Below are positions 34,055 through 43,147 of a stretch of 46,451 nt of DNA, one piece after another. The notes under the pieces are model-generated. The model was not told the origin of the DNA. It made no database searches and saw only the letters and a list, made by a program, of their open reading frames with translations. The DNA comes from an uncultured Burkholderiales bacterium (GTDB lineage: Bacteria; Pseudomonadota; Gammaproteobacteria; Burkholderiales; Burkholderiaceae_D): positions 1 through 46,451 of the forward strand of contig CAILRJ010000355.1 of assembly GCA_903836575.1 (NCBI GenBank), written 5' to 3'. The position numbers and the translations under genes were made by a program. Position 1 is the first letter of the stretch. Each line of letters starts with the position of its first letter.

Positions 34055-34087
34055 AAGGCGACCATATTTACCTCAGGGTCGCTTTTT
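34055..34087 (+). terminator. Rho-independent terminator between the RND operon and tRNA-Leu
   Basis: GCGACC (34058-34063) pairs with GGTCGC (34077-34082) around a 13-base loop, followed by TTTTT; AA and TT extend the stem. It separates the efflux operon from the tRNA-Leu/tig unit. Confidence 0.7.
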
Positions 34088-34110
34088 GCTTTTGGCAGGT
34101 GGACATTCCC

Positions 34111-34197
34111 GCGAGGATGGCGAAATTGGTAGACGCACCAGGTTTAGGTCCTGACGCCAGTAATGGTGTGGGGGTTCGAGTCCCCCTCCTCGCACCA
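34111..34197 (+). tRNA. tRNA-Leu (anticodon UAG)
   Basis: An 87-base class II tRNA including encoded CCA. Acceptor GCGAGGA pairs with TCCTCGC, the T arm is GGGGG-TTCGAGT-CCCCC, and the long variable arm GCCAGTAATGGTG is present. The anticodon loop TTTAGGT gives TAG at 34145-34147, reading CUN leucine codons. The anticodon stem CCAGG/CCTGA has a C-A mismatch at the base pair next to the variable arm. It lies 31 bases before tig, a Burkholderiales arrangement. Confidence 0.96.
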
Positions 34198-34228
34198 CAG
34201 AATTCTTTTTATAATTTGGACGATTCAC

Positions 34229-35581
34229 ATGGCAACTGCTGTCGAAACCCTCGAAAAACTTGAGCGCCGCATCACGATCACGGTCCCTTTGGCAGATGTC
34301 CAGGCCGAAGTCGAAAAGCGCCTGAAAGTACGCGCTAAATCCGCCAAGGCACCTGGCTTTCGCCCAGGCAAAGTGCCAATGAAAATGGTTGCTGCCCAGT
34401 TTGGTTATCAGGTTGAAACTGAAGTCCTGAATGACAAAGTTGGTCGCGCTTTTAACGATGCTGCCAACGAAAACAAACTACGGGTTGCCGGATACCCACG
34501 TATCGAGCCGAAAGCTGCCGGTGAAGATGCCGTAGAAGGCACGATTGTTTTCGAAGCGACTTTTGAAATCTATCCTGAAGTCAAAGTCGGTGACCTCACA
34601 ACTACTGAAGTCGAAAAAACCGTCACTGAAGTGACCGATGCAGAAATTGACAAGACCATCGAGATCCTGCGCAAGCAGCGAGCTCACTTCCACGTCAAGG
34701 GCGAGCAGGATGCGCACGGCGACGGCGGTCCGGATCAGACAGCACAAAAAGACAACCGCGTAACGGTCGACTTCACCGGATCGATCGACGGTGTTGAATT
34801 CCCGGGCGGCAAGGCTGATGACTACGCCTTCGTTCTTGGTGAAGGCCGGATGCTGCCCGAATTTGAAGCAGCGATCACCGGACTGAAAGTTGGCGAATCG
34901 AAGTCATTCCCACTGGCCTTTCCAGCGGATTACCACGGCAAGGATGTCGCTGGAAAAACCGCTGAATTCACGATTACGCTGAAAAAACTCGAGTGGGCAC
35001 ACATGCCTGAAGTCGATGCCGAGTTTGCCATCACGTTGGGCGTTGAAGACGGTGACATTGCCAAGATGCGTGCTGATATCAAGGTCAACCTTGAGCGTGA
35101 AGTTGGTGGTCGCACCAAAGCTAAAACTAAAGATAGCGTGATGGATGCGCTGATCAAGTCAGCTGAACTCGACGTGCCAAATGCGCTGGTCGAACAAGAC
35201 GTCGAGCGCCTCGTCGAGATGACGCGTCAGGACATGCAGCAACGTGGAATGGATGTGAAGAGCATGCCGTTTCCGCCAGAGTTGTTTACTGCTCAGGCCG
35301 AACGCCGCGTACGCCTTGGTTTGATTCTGGCTGAAGTAGTAAAGACAAACAGCCTCCAAGCGACGGCAGACCAGGTCAAGGCGCAGGTTGAAGACTTTGC
35401 CAAGAGCTACGAAGACCCTCAGCAAGTGATGCAATATTATTTTAGCGACCGTAACCGTCTCGCTGAAGTCGAAGCCCTTGTATTGGAAGAAAACGTCGTC
35501 AACTACGTCTTGGGAAAATCAAAAGTGACGGAAAAATCTGTCGCCTTTGATGAATTGATGAGTAACAACGCACAGGCGTAA
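34229..35581 (+). CDS. tig: Trigger factor
   Basis: A 450-residue ribosome-associated chaperone and peptidyl-prolyl isomerase. The N-terminal ribosome-binding signature GFRPGKVP lies near residue 45. The FKBP-like domain is marked by [38 protein letters not shown] near 175-215, and the helical C-terminal chaperone arms follow. The track start lies inside tRNA-Leu; the ATG at 34229 gives [20 protein letters not shown]. There is an insertion-like polar stretch ([19 protein letters not shown]) before the isomerase domain. It heads the tig-clpP-clpX-lon proteostasis block. Confidence 0.96.
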   Translation: MATAVETLEKLERRITITVPLADVQAEVEKRLKVRAKSAKAPGFRPGKVPMKMVAAQFGYQVETEVLNDKVGRAFNDAANENKLRVAGYPRIEPKAAGEDAVEGTIVFEATFEIYPEVKVGDLTTTEVEKTVTEVTDAEIDKTIEILRKQRAHFHVKGEQDAHGDGGPDQTAQKDNRVTVDFTGSIDGVEFPGGKADDYAFVLGEGRMLPEFEAAITGLKVGESKSFPLAFPADYHGKDVAGKTAEFTITLKKLEWAHMPEVDAEFAITLGVEDGDIAKMRADIKVNLEREVGGRTKAKTKDSVMDALIKSAELDVPNALVEQDVERLVEMTRQDMQQRGMDVKSMPFPPELFTAQAERRVRLGLILAEVVKTNSLQATADQVKAQVEDFAKSYEDPQQVMQYYFSDRNRLAEVEALVLEENVVNYVLGKSKVTEKSVAFDELMSNNAQA

Positions 35582-35616
35582 ATCGCCGTGTGCTCTCCAA
35601 AGGAAAGCAACTATTC

Positions 35617-36237
35617 ATGATGACAAGAAATTTTGCGATGGAACCACAGATGCTCGGCATGATCCCGATGGTGATCGAGCAGAGCGGACGCGGGGAACGG
35701 TCGTACGATATTTATTCGCGCTTGCTGAAAGAACGCGTCATTTTTCTCGTGGGCCCGGTCAATGACGGTGTGGCCAACCTGATCGTCGCGCAGCTGCTCT
35801 TCCTGGAGAGCGAAAATCCGGACAAGGATATTTCGCTATATATCAATTCACCCGGCGGGTCGGTCTCGGCCGGCATGGCAATCTTCGACACGATGCAGTT
35901 TATCAAGCCGAATGTCTCGACGTTGTGCACGGGATTGGCGGCATCGATGGGCGCTTTCCTGTTGGCTGCTGGTGCCAAGGGCAAGCGGTTCTCGTTGCCA
36001 AACTCGCGCATCATGATTCATCAGCCATCCGGTGGTGCGCAAGGTCAAGCAACTGACATTGAGATTCAGGCAAAGGAAATCCTTTACTTGCGCGAACGCC
36101 TGAACGGTATTCTTGCCGACAAGACCGGGCGCACTATCGAGGAAATTCGTCGGGATACCGAACGCGATAACTTCATGTCTGCTGATGAAGCAGAAAAGTA
36201 CGGCATGATCGATAAAGTTCTGACCACCCGCGAGTAA
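35617..36237 (+). CDS. clpP: ATP-dependent Clp protease proteolytic subunit ClpP
   Basis: A 206-residue serine peptidase that forms the double-heptamer chamber used with ClpX and ClpA. The catalytic serine is in [14 protein letters not shown], the histidine in [22 protein letters not shown], and the acidic residue in [11 protein letters not shown]. The ATG at 35617 (or 35620) follows AAAGGAAA; the track frame starts at an upstream GTG. It is 35 bases after tig, and a strong terminator follows, so clpX probably has its own promoter too. Confidence 0.96.
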   Translation: MMTRNFAMEPQMLGMIPMVIEQSGRGERSYDIYSRLLKERVIFLVGPVNDGVANLIVAQLLFLESENPDKDISLYINSPGGSVSAGMAIFDTMQFIKPNVSTLCTGLAASMGAFLLAAGAKGKRFSLPNSRIMIHQPSGGAQGQATDIEIQAKEILYLRERLNGILADKTGRTIEEIRRDTERDNFMSADEAEKYGMIDKVLTTRE

Positions 36238-36267
36238 CCTGCGACTAATACGGCTTTGGTCACACAG

Positions 36268-36304
36268 AACGCCCGGACAGTTAACCGTCTGGGCGTTTTG
36301 TTTT
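36268..36304 (+). terminator. Rho-independent terminator after clpP
   Basis: AACGCCCGGAC (36268-36278) pairs with GTCTGGGCGTT (36287-36297), an 11-bp stem with one G-T pair and an 8-base loop, followed by TTGTTTT. It lies in the 172-base gap between clpP and clpX. Confidence 0.8.
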
Positions 36305-36409
36305 CAGACGACGATGCCGACGCCCTCCCGCGACATTCTGATGCGTCGCCGTGACGGAAAATGATTTCGCAGGTAATATCAAACAAACCCCACCACCTTC
36401 AACTTCTCC

Positions 36410-37678
36410 ATGTCCGATAAAAAATCTACTACCAGCGAGAAATTGCTGTACTGCTCATTTTGTGGCAAGAGCCAGCATGAGGTTAAAAAACTGATCGCCG
36501 GACCCTCTGTATTCATTTGCGACGAGTGTATCGATCTCTGCAATGACATCATTCGGGACGAGGCTTCTACGGTGGAATCCGTAGCCGGTCCTAAATCAGA
36601 GTTGCCAACGCCGCAAGAAATTTGTGAACTGCTGGGTCAGTACGTGATCGGGCAGGAAGGTGCCAAGCGCATCCTGTCCGTGGCCGTTTACAACCACTAC
36701 AAGCGTTTGCGTCACCTTGGCAAGAAAGACGATGTTGAATTGGCCAAGAGTAATATCTTGCTGGTCGGCCCGACTGGTTCCGGCAAAACGTTGCTGGCAC
36801 AAACGCTTGCACGGATGCTCAATGTACCGTTCGTGATTGCGGATGCCACGACGCTTACCGAAGCCGGCTATGTCGGTGAAGACGTTGAAAACATCATCCA
36901 GAAATTATTGCAAGCCTGTAACTACGATGTAGAAAAAGCGCAGAAGGGCATTGTCTACATCGATGAAATCGACAAAATTTCACGTAAGTCCGACAACCCC
37001 TCGATTACCCGGGATGTATCAGGTGAAGGTGTTCAGCAAGCATTGCTGAAGCTCATTGAAGGCACGATGGCATCGGTACCGCCACAAGGCGGTCGTAAGC
37101 ATCCGAACCAGGATTTTGTCCAGATTGATACGACCAACATCATGTTTATTTGTGGTGGCGCGTTCGACGGCTTGGCCAAGATCATCAGCAATCGTTCTGA
37201 AAAAAGCGGGATCGGTTTCTCAGCTAGCGTAAAAAGCCAGACAGAGCGGTCAGCAAGCGAGGTATTGTTAGAAGCGGAACCGGAAGATCTGATCAAGTTC
37301 GGCCTCATTCCTGAGCTGGTCGGACGCTTGCCCGTGGTTGCGACGCTAAGCGAATTGACAGAAGACGCCATGATCCAGATTCTGCTGGAGCCAAAAAATG
37401 CGCTGATCAAGCAGTACGCGCGGTTGTTGCAAATGGAAGGCGCGGAACTCGAAGTCCGTCCTGCCGGATTGCAGGCAATTGCCCGTAAGGCTTTGCAGCG
37501 CAAGACCGGTGCACGAGGCTTGCGGTCGATTCTCGAGCATGCCTTACTGGACGTGATGTTTGAATTGCCGAATCAACAAAATGTCTCAAAAGTAGTCATT
37601 GATGAAAATACTATCACCCAGGGTGCCAAGCCATTGATGATTTATCATGATCAGCCGAAAGTAGCCGGTTCCAAGTAA
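36410..37678 (+). CDS. clpX: ATP-dependent Clp protease ATPase subunit ClpX
   Basis: A 422-residue AAA+ unfoldase. It has the N-terminal C4 zinc-binding domain (CSFCGK...CDECIDLC), Walker [10 protein letters not shown], the pore-loop motif AGYVGEDVE, Walker [11 protein letters not shown], and the IGF loop in [12 protein letters not shown] that docks onto ClpP. Length and order match E. coli ClpX. There is no strong Shine-Dalgarno sequence before the ATG. It is separated from clpP by a terminator and from lon by 230 bases. Confidence 0.97.
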   Translation: MSDKKSTTSEKLLYCSFCGKSQHEVKKLIAGPSVFICDECIDLCNDIIRDEASTVESVAGPKSELPTPQEICELLGQYVIGQEGAKRILSVAVYNHYKRLRHLGKKDDVELAKSNILLVGPTGSGKTLLAQTLARMLNVPFVIADATTLTEAGYVGEDVENIIQKLLQACNYDVEKAQKGIVYIDEIDKISRKSDNPSITRDVSGEGVQQALLKLIEGTMASVPPQGGRKHPNQDFVQIDTTNIMFICGGAFDGLAKIISNRSEKSGIGFSASVKSQTERSASEVLLEAEPEDLIKFGLIPELVGRLPVVATLSELTEDAMIQILLEPKNALIKQYARLLQMEGAELEVRPAGLQAIARKALQRKTGARGLRSILEHALLDVMFELPNQQNVSKVVIDENTITQGAKPLMIYHDQPKVAGSK

Positions 37679-37698
37679 TATGTTCGGTTTTACAGCCT

Positions 37699-37726
37699 GA
37701 AAATACCGTGTAGCCATCGGTTTTTT
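37699..37726 (+). terminator. Weak hairpin and T-run after clpX
   Basis: A short stem ACCG/CGGT with an A-run before it and TTTTTT after it lies about 25 bases past the clpX stop. The stem is only four pairs, so this may be weak or partial. Confidence 0.4.
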
Positions 37727-37908
37727 CGGGCGAACGCAGTAGCATTAAAAAATACGGACCAGTGACAATCCGTTGAGATGCCGGTTCCGCCCAGTTGGTG
37801 GCCGGGTTTTTACCGGGATTTTTTCGTCCACTGATATTTGTTCGTGAACGGCCTTGTGTTTTCCGCTCTCGCGCCAACATCAATTACATGTTTTTGATAA
37901 GGCTCGCC

Positions 37909-40320
37909 ATGACGACTTCCACTTTTACTGAACATACCCAGTTACCGCTATTGCCTTTGCGCGATGTTGTAGTTTTCCCGCATATGGTCATACCGTTATT
38001 CGTTGGTCGTCCCAAGTCCATCAAGGCCCTCGAGGCTGCAATGGAGCAAGGGAAGAGCATCATGCTGGCAGCACAAAAAGCTGCAGCCAAGGATGAACCA
38101 TCGGCCGATGACATTTATGAAATCGGTTGCATTGCCAACATTCTTCAAATGCTGAAGCTCCCTGACGGCACCGTCAAGGTACTGGTCGAAGGTACCCAGC
38201 GCGCCCGTATTCACCATATCAGTGAACTCGATACGCATTTCATCGCCGATCTGACGCCGGTTGAGTCCGAGGCCGGTGATGAGGCCGAAGTCGAGGCGAT
38301 GCGCCGTGCGATCGTTCAGCAGTTCGATCAATACGTGAAGCTGAACAAGAAAATCCCACCTGAAATTCTGACCTCACTTGCCGGCATCGACGATGCTGGT
38401 CGCCTTGCCGATACGATTGCCGCGCACTTGCCGCTGAAACTTGAGCAAAAACAGGTCATTCTCGAAATTGTTAATGTCGCAAAGCGCCATGAACATTTAT
38501 TGGGTCAGCTTGAAGGTGAGCTAGATATTCTGCAGGTAGAAAAGCGCATCCGTGGCCGCGTCAAGCGCCAAATGGAAAAGTCCCAGCGTGAGTACTACCT
38601 TAACGAGCAAGTCAAGGCGATCCAGAAAGAACTTGGCGAAGGCGAAGAGGGCGCAGACCTGGAGGAGCTTGAGAAAAAAATTGTTGCCGCCAAGATGCCA
38701 AAAGAAGCACTTGCCAAGGCCAACAGCGAACTCAAGAAGCTCAAGCTCATGTCGCCGATGTCGGCTGAGGCGACCGTCGTTCGCAACTATATCGATACGC
38801 TAGTCGGGCTGCCATGGAGAAAAAAGTCCAAGGTTAACAACGATTTGTCGAATGCTGAGAAAGTACTTGAAGACGACCATTTTGGTCTCGACAAGGTCAA
38901 GGAACGCATTCTGGAATATCTTGCCGTTCAACAGCGTGTCGATAAACTGAAAGCCCCGATTTTGTGTTTCGTCGGTCCTCCTGGTGTGGGAAAGACCTCG
39001 CTTGGTCAGTCAATTGCCCGTGCGACGAACCGCAAGTTTGTTCGGATGGCGCTAGGTGGTGTGCGTGATGAGGCCGAAATTCGCGGTCATCGTCGTACTT
39101 ACATCGGCTCGATGCCTGGCAAGATTCTGCAGAGCCTGGCGAAAACCGGTGTGCGCAACCCACTGTTCCTGCTTGACGAAATCGACAAGCTAGGTATGGA
39201 TTTCCGTGGTGATCCGTCGTCGGCACTGCTTGAAGTGCTGGATCCGGAACAGAATCATATGTTTTCGGACCACTACGTTGAGGTTGATTTTGACCTGTCC
39301 GATGTAATGTTTGTCGCGACTTCCAATTCGTACAATATTCCGCCTGCGCTGCTTGACCGGATGGAAGTGATCCGGTTGTCGGGTTACACCGAAGATGAAA
39401 AAACCAGCATCGCGCAACGCTATTTGCTGCCTAAGCAAATCAAGAATAACGGTCTGCTGGAAGGCGAAATCAGTGTGGCCGAATCGGCGATTCGCGACAT
39501 CATTCGCTATTACACACGTGAAGCGGGTGTCCGGTCCCTTGAGCGGGAAATATCGAAGATCTGCCGTAAAGTCGTCAAAATGCTGCTGCTTAAAAAGCAG
39601 GATAAGAAAGTGGCGGTTACCGGCAAAAATATTGACAAGTTCCTTGGAGTGCGTCGCTACGATTTCGGTGTCGCTGAAAAAGAAAATCAGATCGGACAAG
39701 TCGTCGGTCTGGCCTGGACGGAAGTGGGCGGGGATCTGCTGACCATCGAAGCCGTGACGATGCCTGGCAAGGGACAGATCATCCGTACCGGTACACTCGG
39801 CGATGTAATGAAGGAATCGATCGAGGCAGCACGCACGGTGGTACGTAGTCGTGCCCGTAATCTTGGCATCAAACTCGATGCGTTCGAAAAGAACGACATT
39901 CACATCCATGTACCGGAAGGTGCAACGCCGAAAGATGGACCATCGGCTGGTGTGGCGATGACGATTGCCATGGTGTCATCCTTCACCGGCATACCAGTGC
40001 GTGCCGATGTTGCGATGACAGGCGAAATTACGTTGCGCGGAGAAGTGCTGCCGATCGGTGGGTTGAAGGAAAAACTGCTGGCAGCGCATCGAGGCGGTAT
40101 CAAGACGGTGATGATTCCCGAGCAAAATGTGAAGGACTTGGCCGAGATCCCGGACAACGTCAAGAACAAGCTCGAGATCGTACCAGTGCGCTGGATTGAC
40201 AAGGCGCTCGAGATCGCACTTGAACGATCGCCTGTACCGCTGACCGATGAAGAAGTCGCGTTGAGTGCACTGGCGGCGCAAAAGAAGGAGCCGGTCGATC
40301 CGCTGATCGTGAAGCATTGA
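37909..40320 (+). CDS. lon: ATP-dependent protease Lon
   Basis: An 803-residue Lon protease of the usual bacterial length. Domains in order are the N-terminal substrate domain (LPLLPLRDVVVFPHMVIPLFVGR), a coiled-coil helical part, the AAA+ module with Walker A VGPPGVGKTS and Walker B FLLDEIDKLG, and the C-terminal peptidase with catalytic Ser in PKDGPSAGVAMT and Lys in GGLKEKLLAAHRGG. The ATG at 37909 is preceded by AAGG; the track frame adds 38 unrelated residues, and an ATG at 37888 is a lesser alternative. A strong terminator follows 20 bases after the stop. Confidence 0.97.
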   Translation: MTTSTFTEHTQLPLLPLRDVVVFPHMVIPLFVGRPKSIKALEAAMEQGKSIMLAAQKAAAKDEPSADDIYEIGCIANILQMLKLPDGTVKVLVEGTQRARIHHISELDTHFIADLTPVESEAGDEAEVEAMRRAIVQQFDQYVKLNKKIPPEILTSLAGIDDAGRLADTIAAHLPLKLEQKQVILEIVNVAKRHEHLLGQLEGELDILQVEKRIRGRVKRQMEKSQREYYLNEQVKAIQKELGEGEEGADLEELEKKIVAAKMPKEALAKANSELKKLKLMSPMSAEATVVRNYIDTLVGLPWRKKSKVNNDLSNAEKVLEDDHFGLDKVKERILEYLAVQQRVDKLKAPILCFVGPPGVGKTSLGQSIARATNRKFVRMALGGVRDEAEIRGHRRTYIGSMPGKILQSLAKTGVRNPLFLLDEIDKLGMDFRGDPSSALLEVLDPEQNHMFSDHYVEVDFDLSDVMFVATSNSYNIPPALLDRMEVIRLSGYTEDEKTSIAQRYLLPKQIKNNGLLEGEISVAESAIRDIIRYYTREAGVRSLEREISKICRKVVKMLLLKKQDKKVAVTGKNIDKFLGVRRYDFGVAEKENQIGQVVGLAWTEVGGDLLTIEAVTMPGKGQIIRTGTLGDVMKESIEAARTVVRSRARNLGIKLDAFEKNDIHIHVPEGATPKDGPSAGVAMTIAMVSSFTGIPVRADVAMTGEITLRGEVLPIGGLKEKLLAAHRGGIKTVMIPEQNVKDLAEIPDNVKNKLEIVPVRWIDKALEIALERSPVPLTDEEVALSALAAQKKEPVDPLIVKH

Positions 40321-40339
40321 TTGGCATGTGTTGATTAGG

Positions 40340-40367
40340 AAATGGCGCTCTGTGGAGCGCCATTTTT
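40340..40367 (+). terminator. Rho-independent terminator after lon
   Basis: AAATGGCGCTC-TGTG-GAGCGCCATTT is a perfect 11-bp stem with a four-base loop, ending in a T-run. Confidence 0.9.
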
Positions 40368-40577
40368 ATATCCTCTTTGGATTGTTTCCGGTGGATTTAT
40401 CCCGGGGCTGGCGTGAATTCCCATAATTACAGTTTTTACATGGCGATTGTCCTGCTGCTTGTGCATTTAAGCATGGCAAAGCAGCTTCGTATGAGTTAAG
40501 ATCGTCGACTTCGGTGTGGTGACAAACATCGGAAATGTAGAAATCTGCAGTCGACTGGCAGCCCAAAGCCGCATTGA

Positions 40578-40653
40578 GGGTGCTTAGCTCAGTTGGTAGA
40601 GCGGCGCCCTTACAAGGCGTAGGTCGGGGGTTCGAGCCCCTCAGCACCCACCA
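40578..40653 (+). tRNA. tRNA-Val (anticodon UAC)
   Basis: A 76-base cloverleaf including CCA. Acceptor GGGTGCT pairs with AGCACCC, the anticodon stem GCGCC/GGCGT encloses CTTACAA, so the anticodon is TAC at 40611-40613, and the T arm carries TTCGAGC. The 210 bases between the lon terminator and this gene hold nothing I can support. Confidence 0.97.
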
Positions 40654-40737
40654 GACGTCGTCTGCAACACAATGCGAAGCATGTTGTATACGGTTAAATT
40701 GGAAGCAATTTGATTGTGAATAAATGAGTAGTAATCA

Positions 40738-40814
40738 GGAGTGGTAGTTCAGCTGGTTAGAATACCGGCCTGTCACGCCGGGGGTCGCGGGTTCGAGTCC
40801 CGTCCACTCCGCCA
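40738..40814 (+). tRNA. tRNA-Asp (anticodon GUC)
   Basis: A 77-base cloverleaf including CCA. Acceptor GGAGTGG pairs with CCACTCC, the anticodon stem CCGGC/GCCGG encloses CTGTCAC giving GTC at 40772-40774, and the T arm is CGGG-TTCGAGT-CCCG. The 3' end of this gene is repeated downstream. Confidence 0.97.
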
Positions 40815-40855
40815 GAACAATAACGACGAAGTAGTGATTCCATTGGAATCACGTC
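40794..40855 (+). repeat. tRNA-Asp 3'-end repeat, copy A (inside and after the tRNA)
   Basis: A 62-base unit that starts in the T loop of tRNA-Asp (CGAGTCCCGTCCACTCCGCC) and runs 41 bases past the tRNA, ending in GTGATTCC-ATT-GGAATCAC, a perfect 8-bp hairpin. It matches copy B at 60 of 62 positions. Confidence 0.9.
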
Positions 40856-40866
40856 GGGACTCGAAG

Positions 40867-40888
40867 GGAATCGCTTGCAAGCGATTCC
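40867..40888. repeat. Perfect 22-bp palindrome inside the repeat cassette
   Basis: GGAATCGCTTGCAAGCGATTCC equals its own reverse complement. Just before it, CGGGACTCGAA (40855-40865) is an exact inverted copy of TTCGAGTCCCG from the tRNA-Asp T arm (40792-40802). Confidence 0.85.
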
Positions 40889-40907
40889 GCGGCCTGCAGT
40901 ATGTAGG

Positions 40908-40969
40908 CGAGTCCCGTCCACTCCGCCAGAACAATAACGACGAAGTAGTGATTTCATTGGAGTCACGTC
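40908..40969 (+). repeat. tRNA-Asp 3'-end repeat, copy B
   Basis: A direct repeat of copy A, offset by 114 bases, including the tRNA 3' end with CCA. The two differences lie in the hairpin (GTGATTTC-ATT-GGAGTCAC), and both leave G-U pairs, so an RNA stem would be kept. Confidence 0.9.
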
Positions 40970-40978
40970 CACTCCGCC
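40966..40978 (+). repeat. Third, short copy of the tRNA-Asp acceptor 3' end
   Basis: CGTCCACTCCGCC is identical to 40801-40813 of tRNA-Asp; the next base is G in place of the A of CCA. It overlaps the end of copy B by four bases. Confidence 0.75.
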
Positions 40979-40988
40979 GAAACATCCG

Positions 40989-41016
40989 AAAAGGCGAACG
41001 CGAGTTCGCCTTTTTT
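40989..41016 (+). terminator. Rho-independent terminator after the tRNA/repeat region
   Basis: AAAAGGCGAAC-GCGA-GTTCGCCTTTTTT forms an 11-bp stem with a four-base loop and a T-run of six. It would end the tRNA transcript, including the repeats, before ppiD. Confidence 0.9.
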
Positions 41017-41069
41017 CATATGCATCACTGCGATAGAATTGTTCGCAACTTGTCTCTGAATGGTTGATC

Positions 41070-42998
41070 ATGTTTGAATTCGTCCGTACTCATAAACGCC
41101 TGATGCAGTTTTTGCTGCTTTTAATCATCGTCCCGTCGTTCGCTCTGGTGGGTTTGGGAAGCTATAAAAGCTTCGGGGATGCCGAAAATGTGGTCGCCAA
41201 AGTGGGCGGCCAACCTATCACACAGCCCGAGTACGATGCAGCGTTGCGTGAGCAAATGGCGCGCTTCAAACAGATGTTCGGTGCACAGTTCGATCAGAAG
41301 ATGTTCGATACGCCAGAGGCTCGTCGAGGCGTTCTGGATAGCCTGATCGCTCAGCGTGCCTTGTCCATCGAAGCTGCCCGGCAGCACTTGAGCGTGGCTG
41401 ACAAGGCTCTGCAGCAGAGCATCACCAGCATTGATGGTCTCGTTGGTCCCGACGGTAAATTTGATGGTGAACGCTATCGCTCGTTACTTGCCATGCAAGG
41501 CATGACACCGGCCATGTATGAGCAGCGCTTACGCCAGGATATGGCTGTTCAGCAATTGAATTCAGCGATCCAGTCGACGGCCTTTGCACCAAAGTCAGTG
41601 ACGCGCCGTTTGTCAGAGATCAACGATCAGGAACGTTCCGTTCAGGAACTGTTTTTCAAGCCGGCCGATTATGCTAGTCAGGTGAAAGTTACGCCTGAGA
41701 TGCTGAAGGCCTATTACGACAATAACGCTCGTCAATTTGAAGTGCCGGAGCAAGCCAAAGTCGAGTATGTAGTCTTGAGTAGCGACGCATTGGCGGCCCA
41801 GATTGCAGTAACGGATCAGGAAGCGGCAGACTTTTACGAACAAAACAAACGACGGTTTGGTATTGATGAACAACGCCGTGCCAGTCATATTTTGGTCAAT
41901 CTGAAAAAAGAGGCGTCGGTAGCGGACAAAGCTGCGGCCAAAGCTAAGGTTGAGAAATTACTCGACCAAGTGCGCAAACACCCCGCAGATTTTGCCAAAA
42001 TCGCCAAGGCCAGCTCTGAAGATCAGGGCAGTGCACCCAATGGTGGTGATCTGGATTTCTTTGGCAAAGGCGCGATGACACCTCCGTTCGAAGATGCTGT
42101 GTTCAAGCTCAAGTTAAATGAGATCAGCGACGTTGTTGAGTCCGATTTTGGATTTCATATCATTGAAGTTACGGCGATCAAGCCCGCTTCGTTCCGGACG
42201 CTAGAGCAGGTCAAGCCGGAGATCATCGCAGACATCAAGAAGCAAAAAGCAGCCAAGCAATATTCGGAAGCTGCAGAAGTGTTCAGCAATACCGTCTATG
42301 AACAGTCAGACAGCCTCAAACCGGTTGCCGATAAACTCAAACTGAAAGTGGAAACGGTTTCCAATATCAGCCGCACGCTCAATCCGTCGGCGCCACCGAC
42401 TGCACTGTTTAATAACCAGAAATTCCTCAATGCACTGTTTGCCGACGATACATTGAAAAACAAGCACAACACCGAGGCCGTTGAAGTCGCGCCGAGCACA
42501 CTATTAGCTGGTCGTGTCGTCGAGTACAAGCCCGTTGGCAAGCGGCCGTTGGCAGAGGTTGAAGCGATCGTACGTGAGAAAGTGATTGCAGAAGAGTCCG
42601 CAGTACTGGCTAAAAAAGCCGGTGAAGCGAAGCTCGCTGCGCTCAAGCTCGCCGATGATGCAGCGGGATTTGGTAGTGTCAAAGTGGTGTCGCGGGCGAA
42701 AAACGACGCACTCAATGGCGCCGGATTCGACAGCGTCATGAAAGCTGATATCAGCAAGTTGCCGGTCATTGTGGGTACGGATCTGGCTGGCCAGGGTTAC
42801 GCGGTGTATCGGATCAGTAAAGTCGCTCAGGCCGAAAAAATTGATGGACCACGCCGTCTTGCTGAAGAAAAGCAAATCGCCAACACGCTGGCCCAGCAGG
42901 AAATGCTTGCCTACATCGACGCACTCAAGCTAAAAGCCAAGGTAAAAATTATCAAGCCCGTCTCAAACACGCCAGTGGTGGCGGATGAGCGTTTGTAA
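41070..42998 (+). CDS. ppiD: Periplasmic folding chaperone PpiD (SurA N-terminal and parvulin domains)
   Basis: A 642-residue protein of PpiD type, anchored by one N-terminal helix (LMQFLLLLIIVPSFALVGLGSY) with the rest in the periplasm, where it assists proteins leaving the Sec translocon. A SurA-like N-domain (KVGGQPITQPEYDAALREQM) is followed by a parvulin domain at about 265-370 (RRASHILVNLKK ... GGDLDFFGKGAMTPPFEDAVFKLKLNEISDVVESDFGFHIIEV). A long C-terminal domain ends the protein. The ATG at 41070 is preferred to the TTG at 41064. It comes after the tRNAs and lon, as is usual for this order. Confidence 0.94.
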   Translation: MFEFVRTHKRLMQFLLLLIIVPSFALVGLGSYKSFGDAENVVAKVGGQPITQPEYDAALREQMARFKQMFGAQFDQKMFDTPEARRGVLDSLIAQRALSIEAARQHLSVADKALQQSITSIDGLVGPDGKFDGERYRSLLAMQGMTPAMYEQRLRQDMAVQQLNSAIQSTAFAPKSVTRRLSEINDQERSVQELFFKPADYASQVKVTPEMLKAYYDNNARQFEVPEQAKVEYVVLSSDALAAQIAVTDQEAADFYEQNKRRFGIDEQRRASHILVNLKKEASVADKAAAKAKVEKLLDQVRKHPADFAKIAKASSEDQGSAPNGGDLDFFGKGAMTPPFEDAVFKLKLNEISDVVESDFGFHIIEVTAIKPASFRTLEQVKPEIIADIKKQKAAKQYSEAAEVFSNTVYEQSDSLKPVADKLKLKVETVSNISRTLNPSAPPTALFNNQKFLNALFADDTLKNKHNTEAVEVAPSTLLAGRVVEYKPVGKRPLAEVEAIVREKVIAEESAVLAKKAGEAKLAALKLADDAAGFGSVKVVSRAKNDALNGAGFDSVMKADISKLPVIVGTDLAGQGYAVYRISKVAQAEKIDGPRRLAEEKQIANTLAQQEMLAYIDALKLKAKVKIIKPVSNTPVVADERL

Positions 42999-43019
42999 AT
43001 AATCCGGTTGCGATGGATT

Positions 43020-43063
43020 GAAGGCCACACAGGCATTACGTCCTGTGTGGCCTTCGGTGTTTG
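43020..43063 (+). terminator. Long hairpin terminator after ppiD
   Basis: GAAGGCCACACAGG (43020-43033) pairs perfectly with CCTGTGTGGCCTTC (43042-43055), a 14-bp stem with an 8-base loop. The following GGTGTTTGTT is only moderately T-rich. Confidence 0.75.
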
Positions 43064-43147
43064 TTGGTCAAATTGATTGACTGCTCATGTTACTTCTAGC
43101 AAGTAGAGTTCGACTGCAGGAGTAACCGTCGCGGATTCGTCTGCGGT

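Noticed and set aside
34210-34215. TATAAT before tig as a promoter -10 box
   Set aside because: It lies 13 bases from the start codon, too close for a leader with ribosome binding site, and no -35 is found at the right distance.
40366-40647. Minus-strand 93-residue ORF starting GSNPRPTPCKGAALPTELS
   Set aside because: Antisense of tRNA-Val, a well-known spurious translation; it also crosses the lon terminator flank.
40757-41071. Minus-strand 104-residue ORF with GGVDGTRTRDPRRDRPVF repeats
   Set aside because: It is the antisense of tRNA-Asp and its repeated 3' ends; the repeated peptide is only the repeat read backwards.
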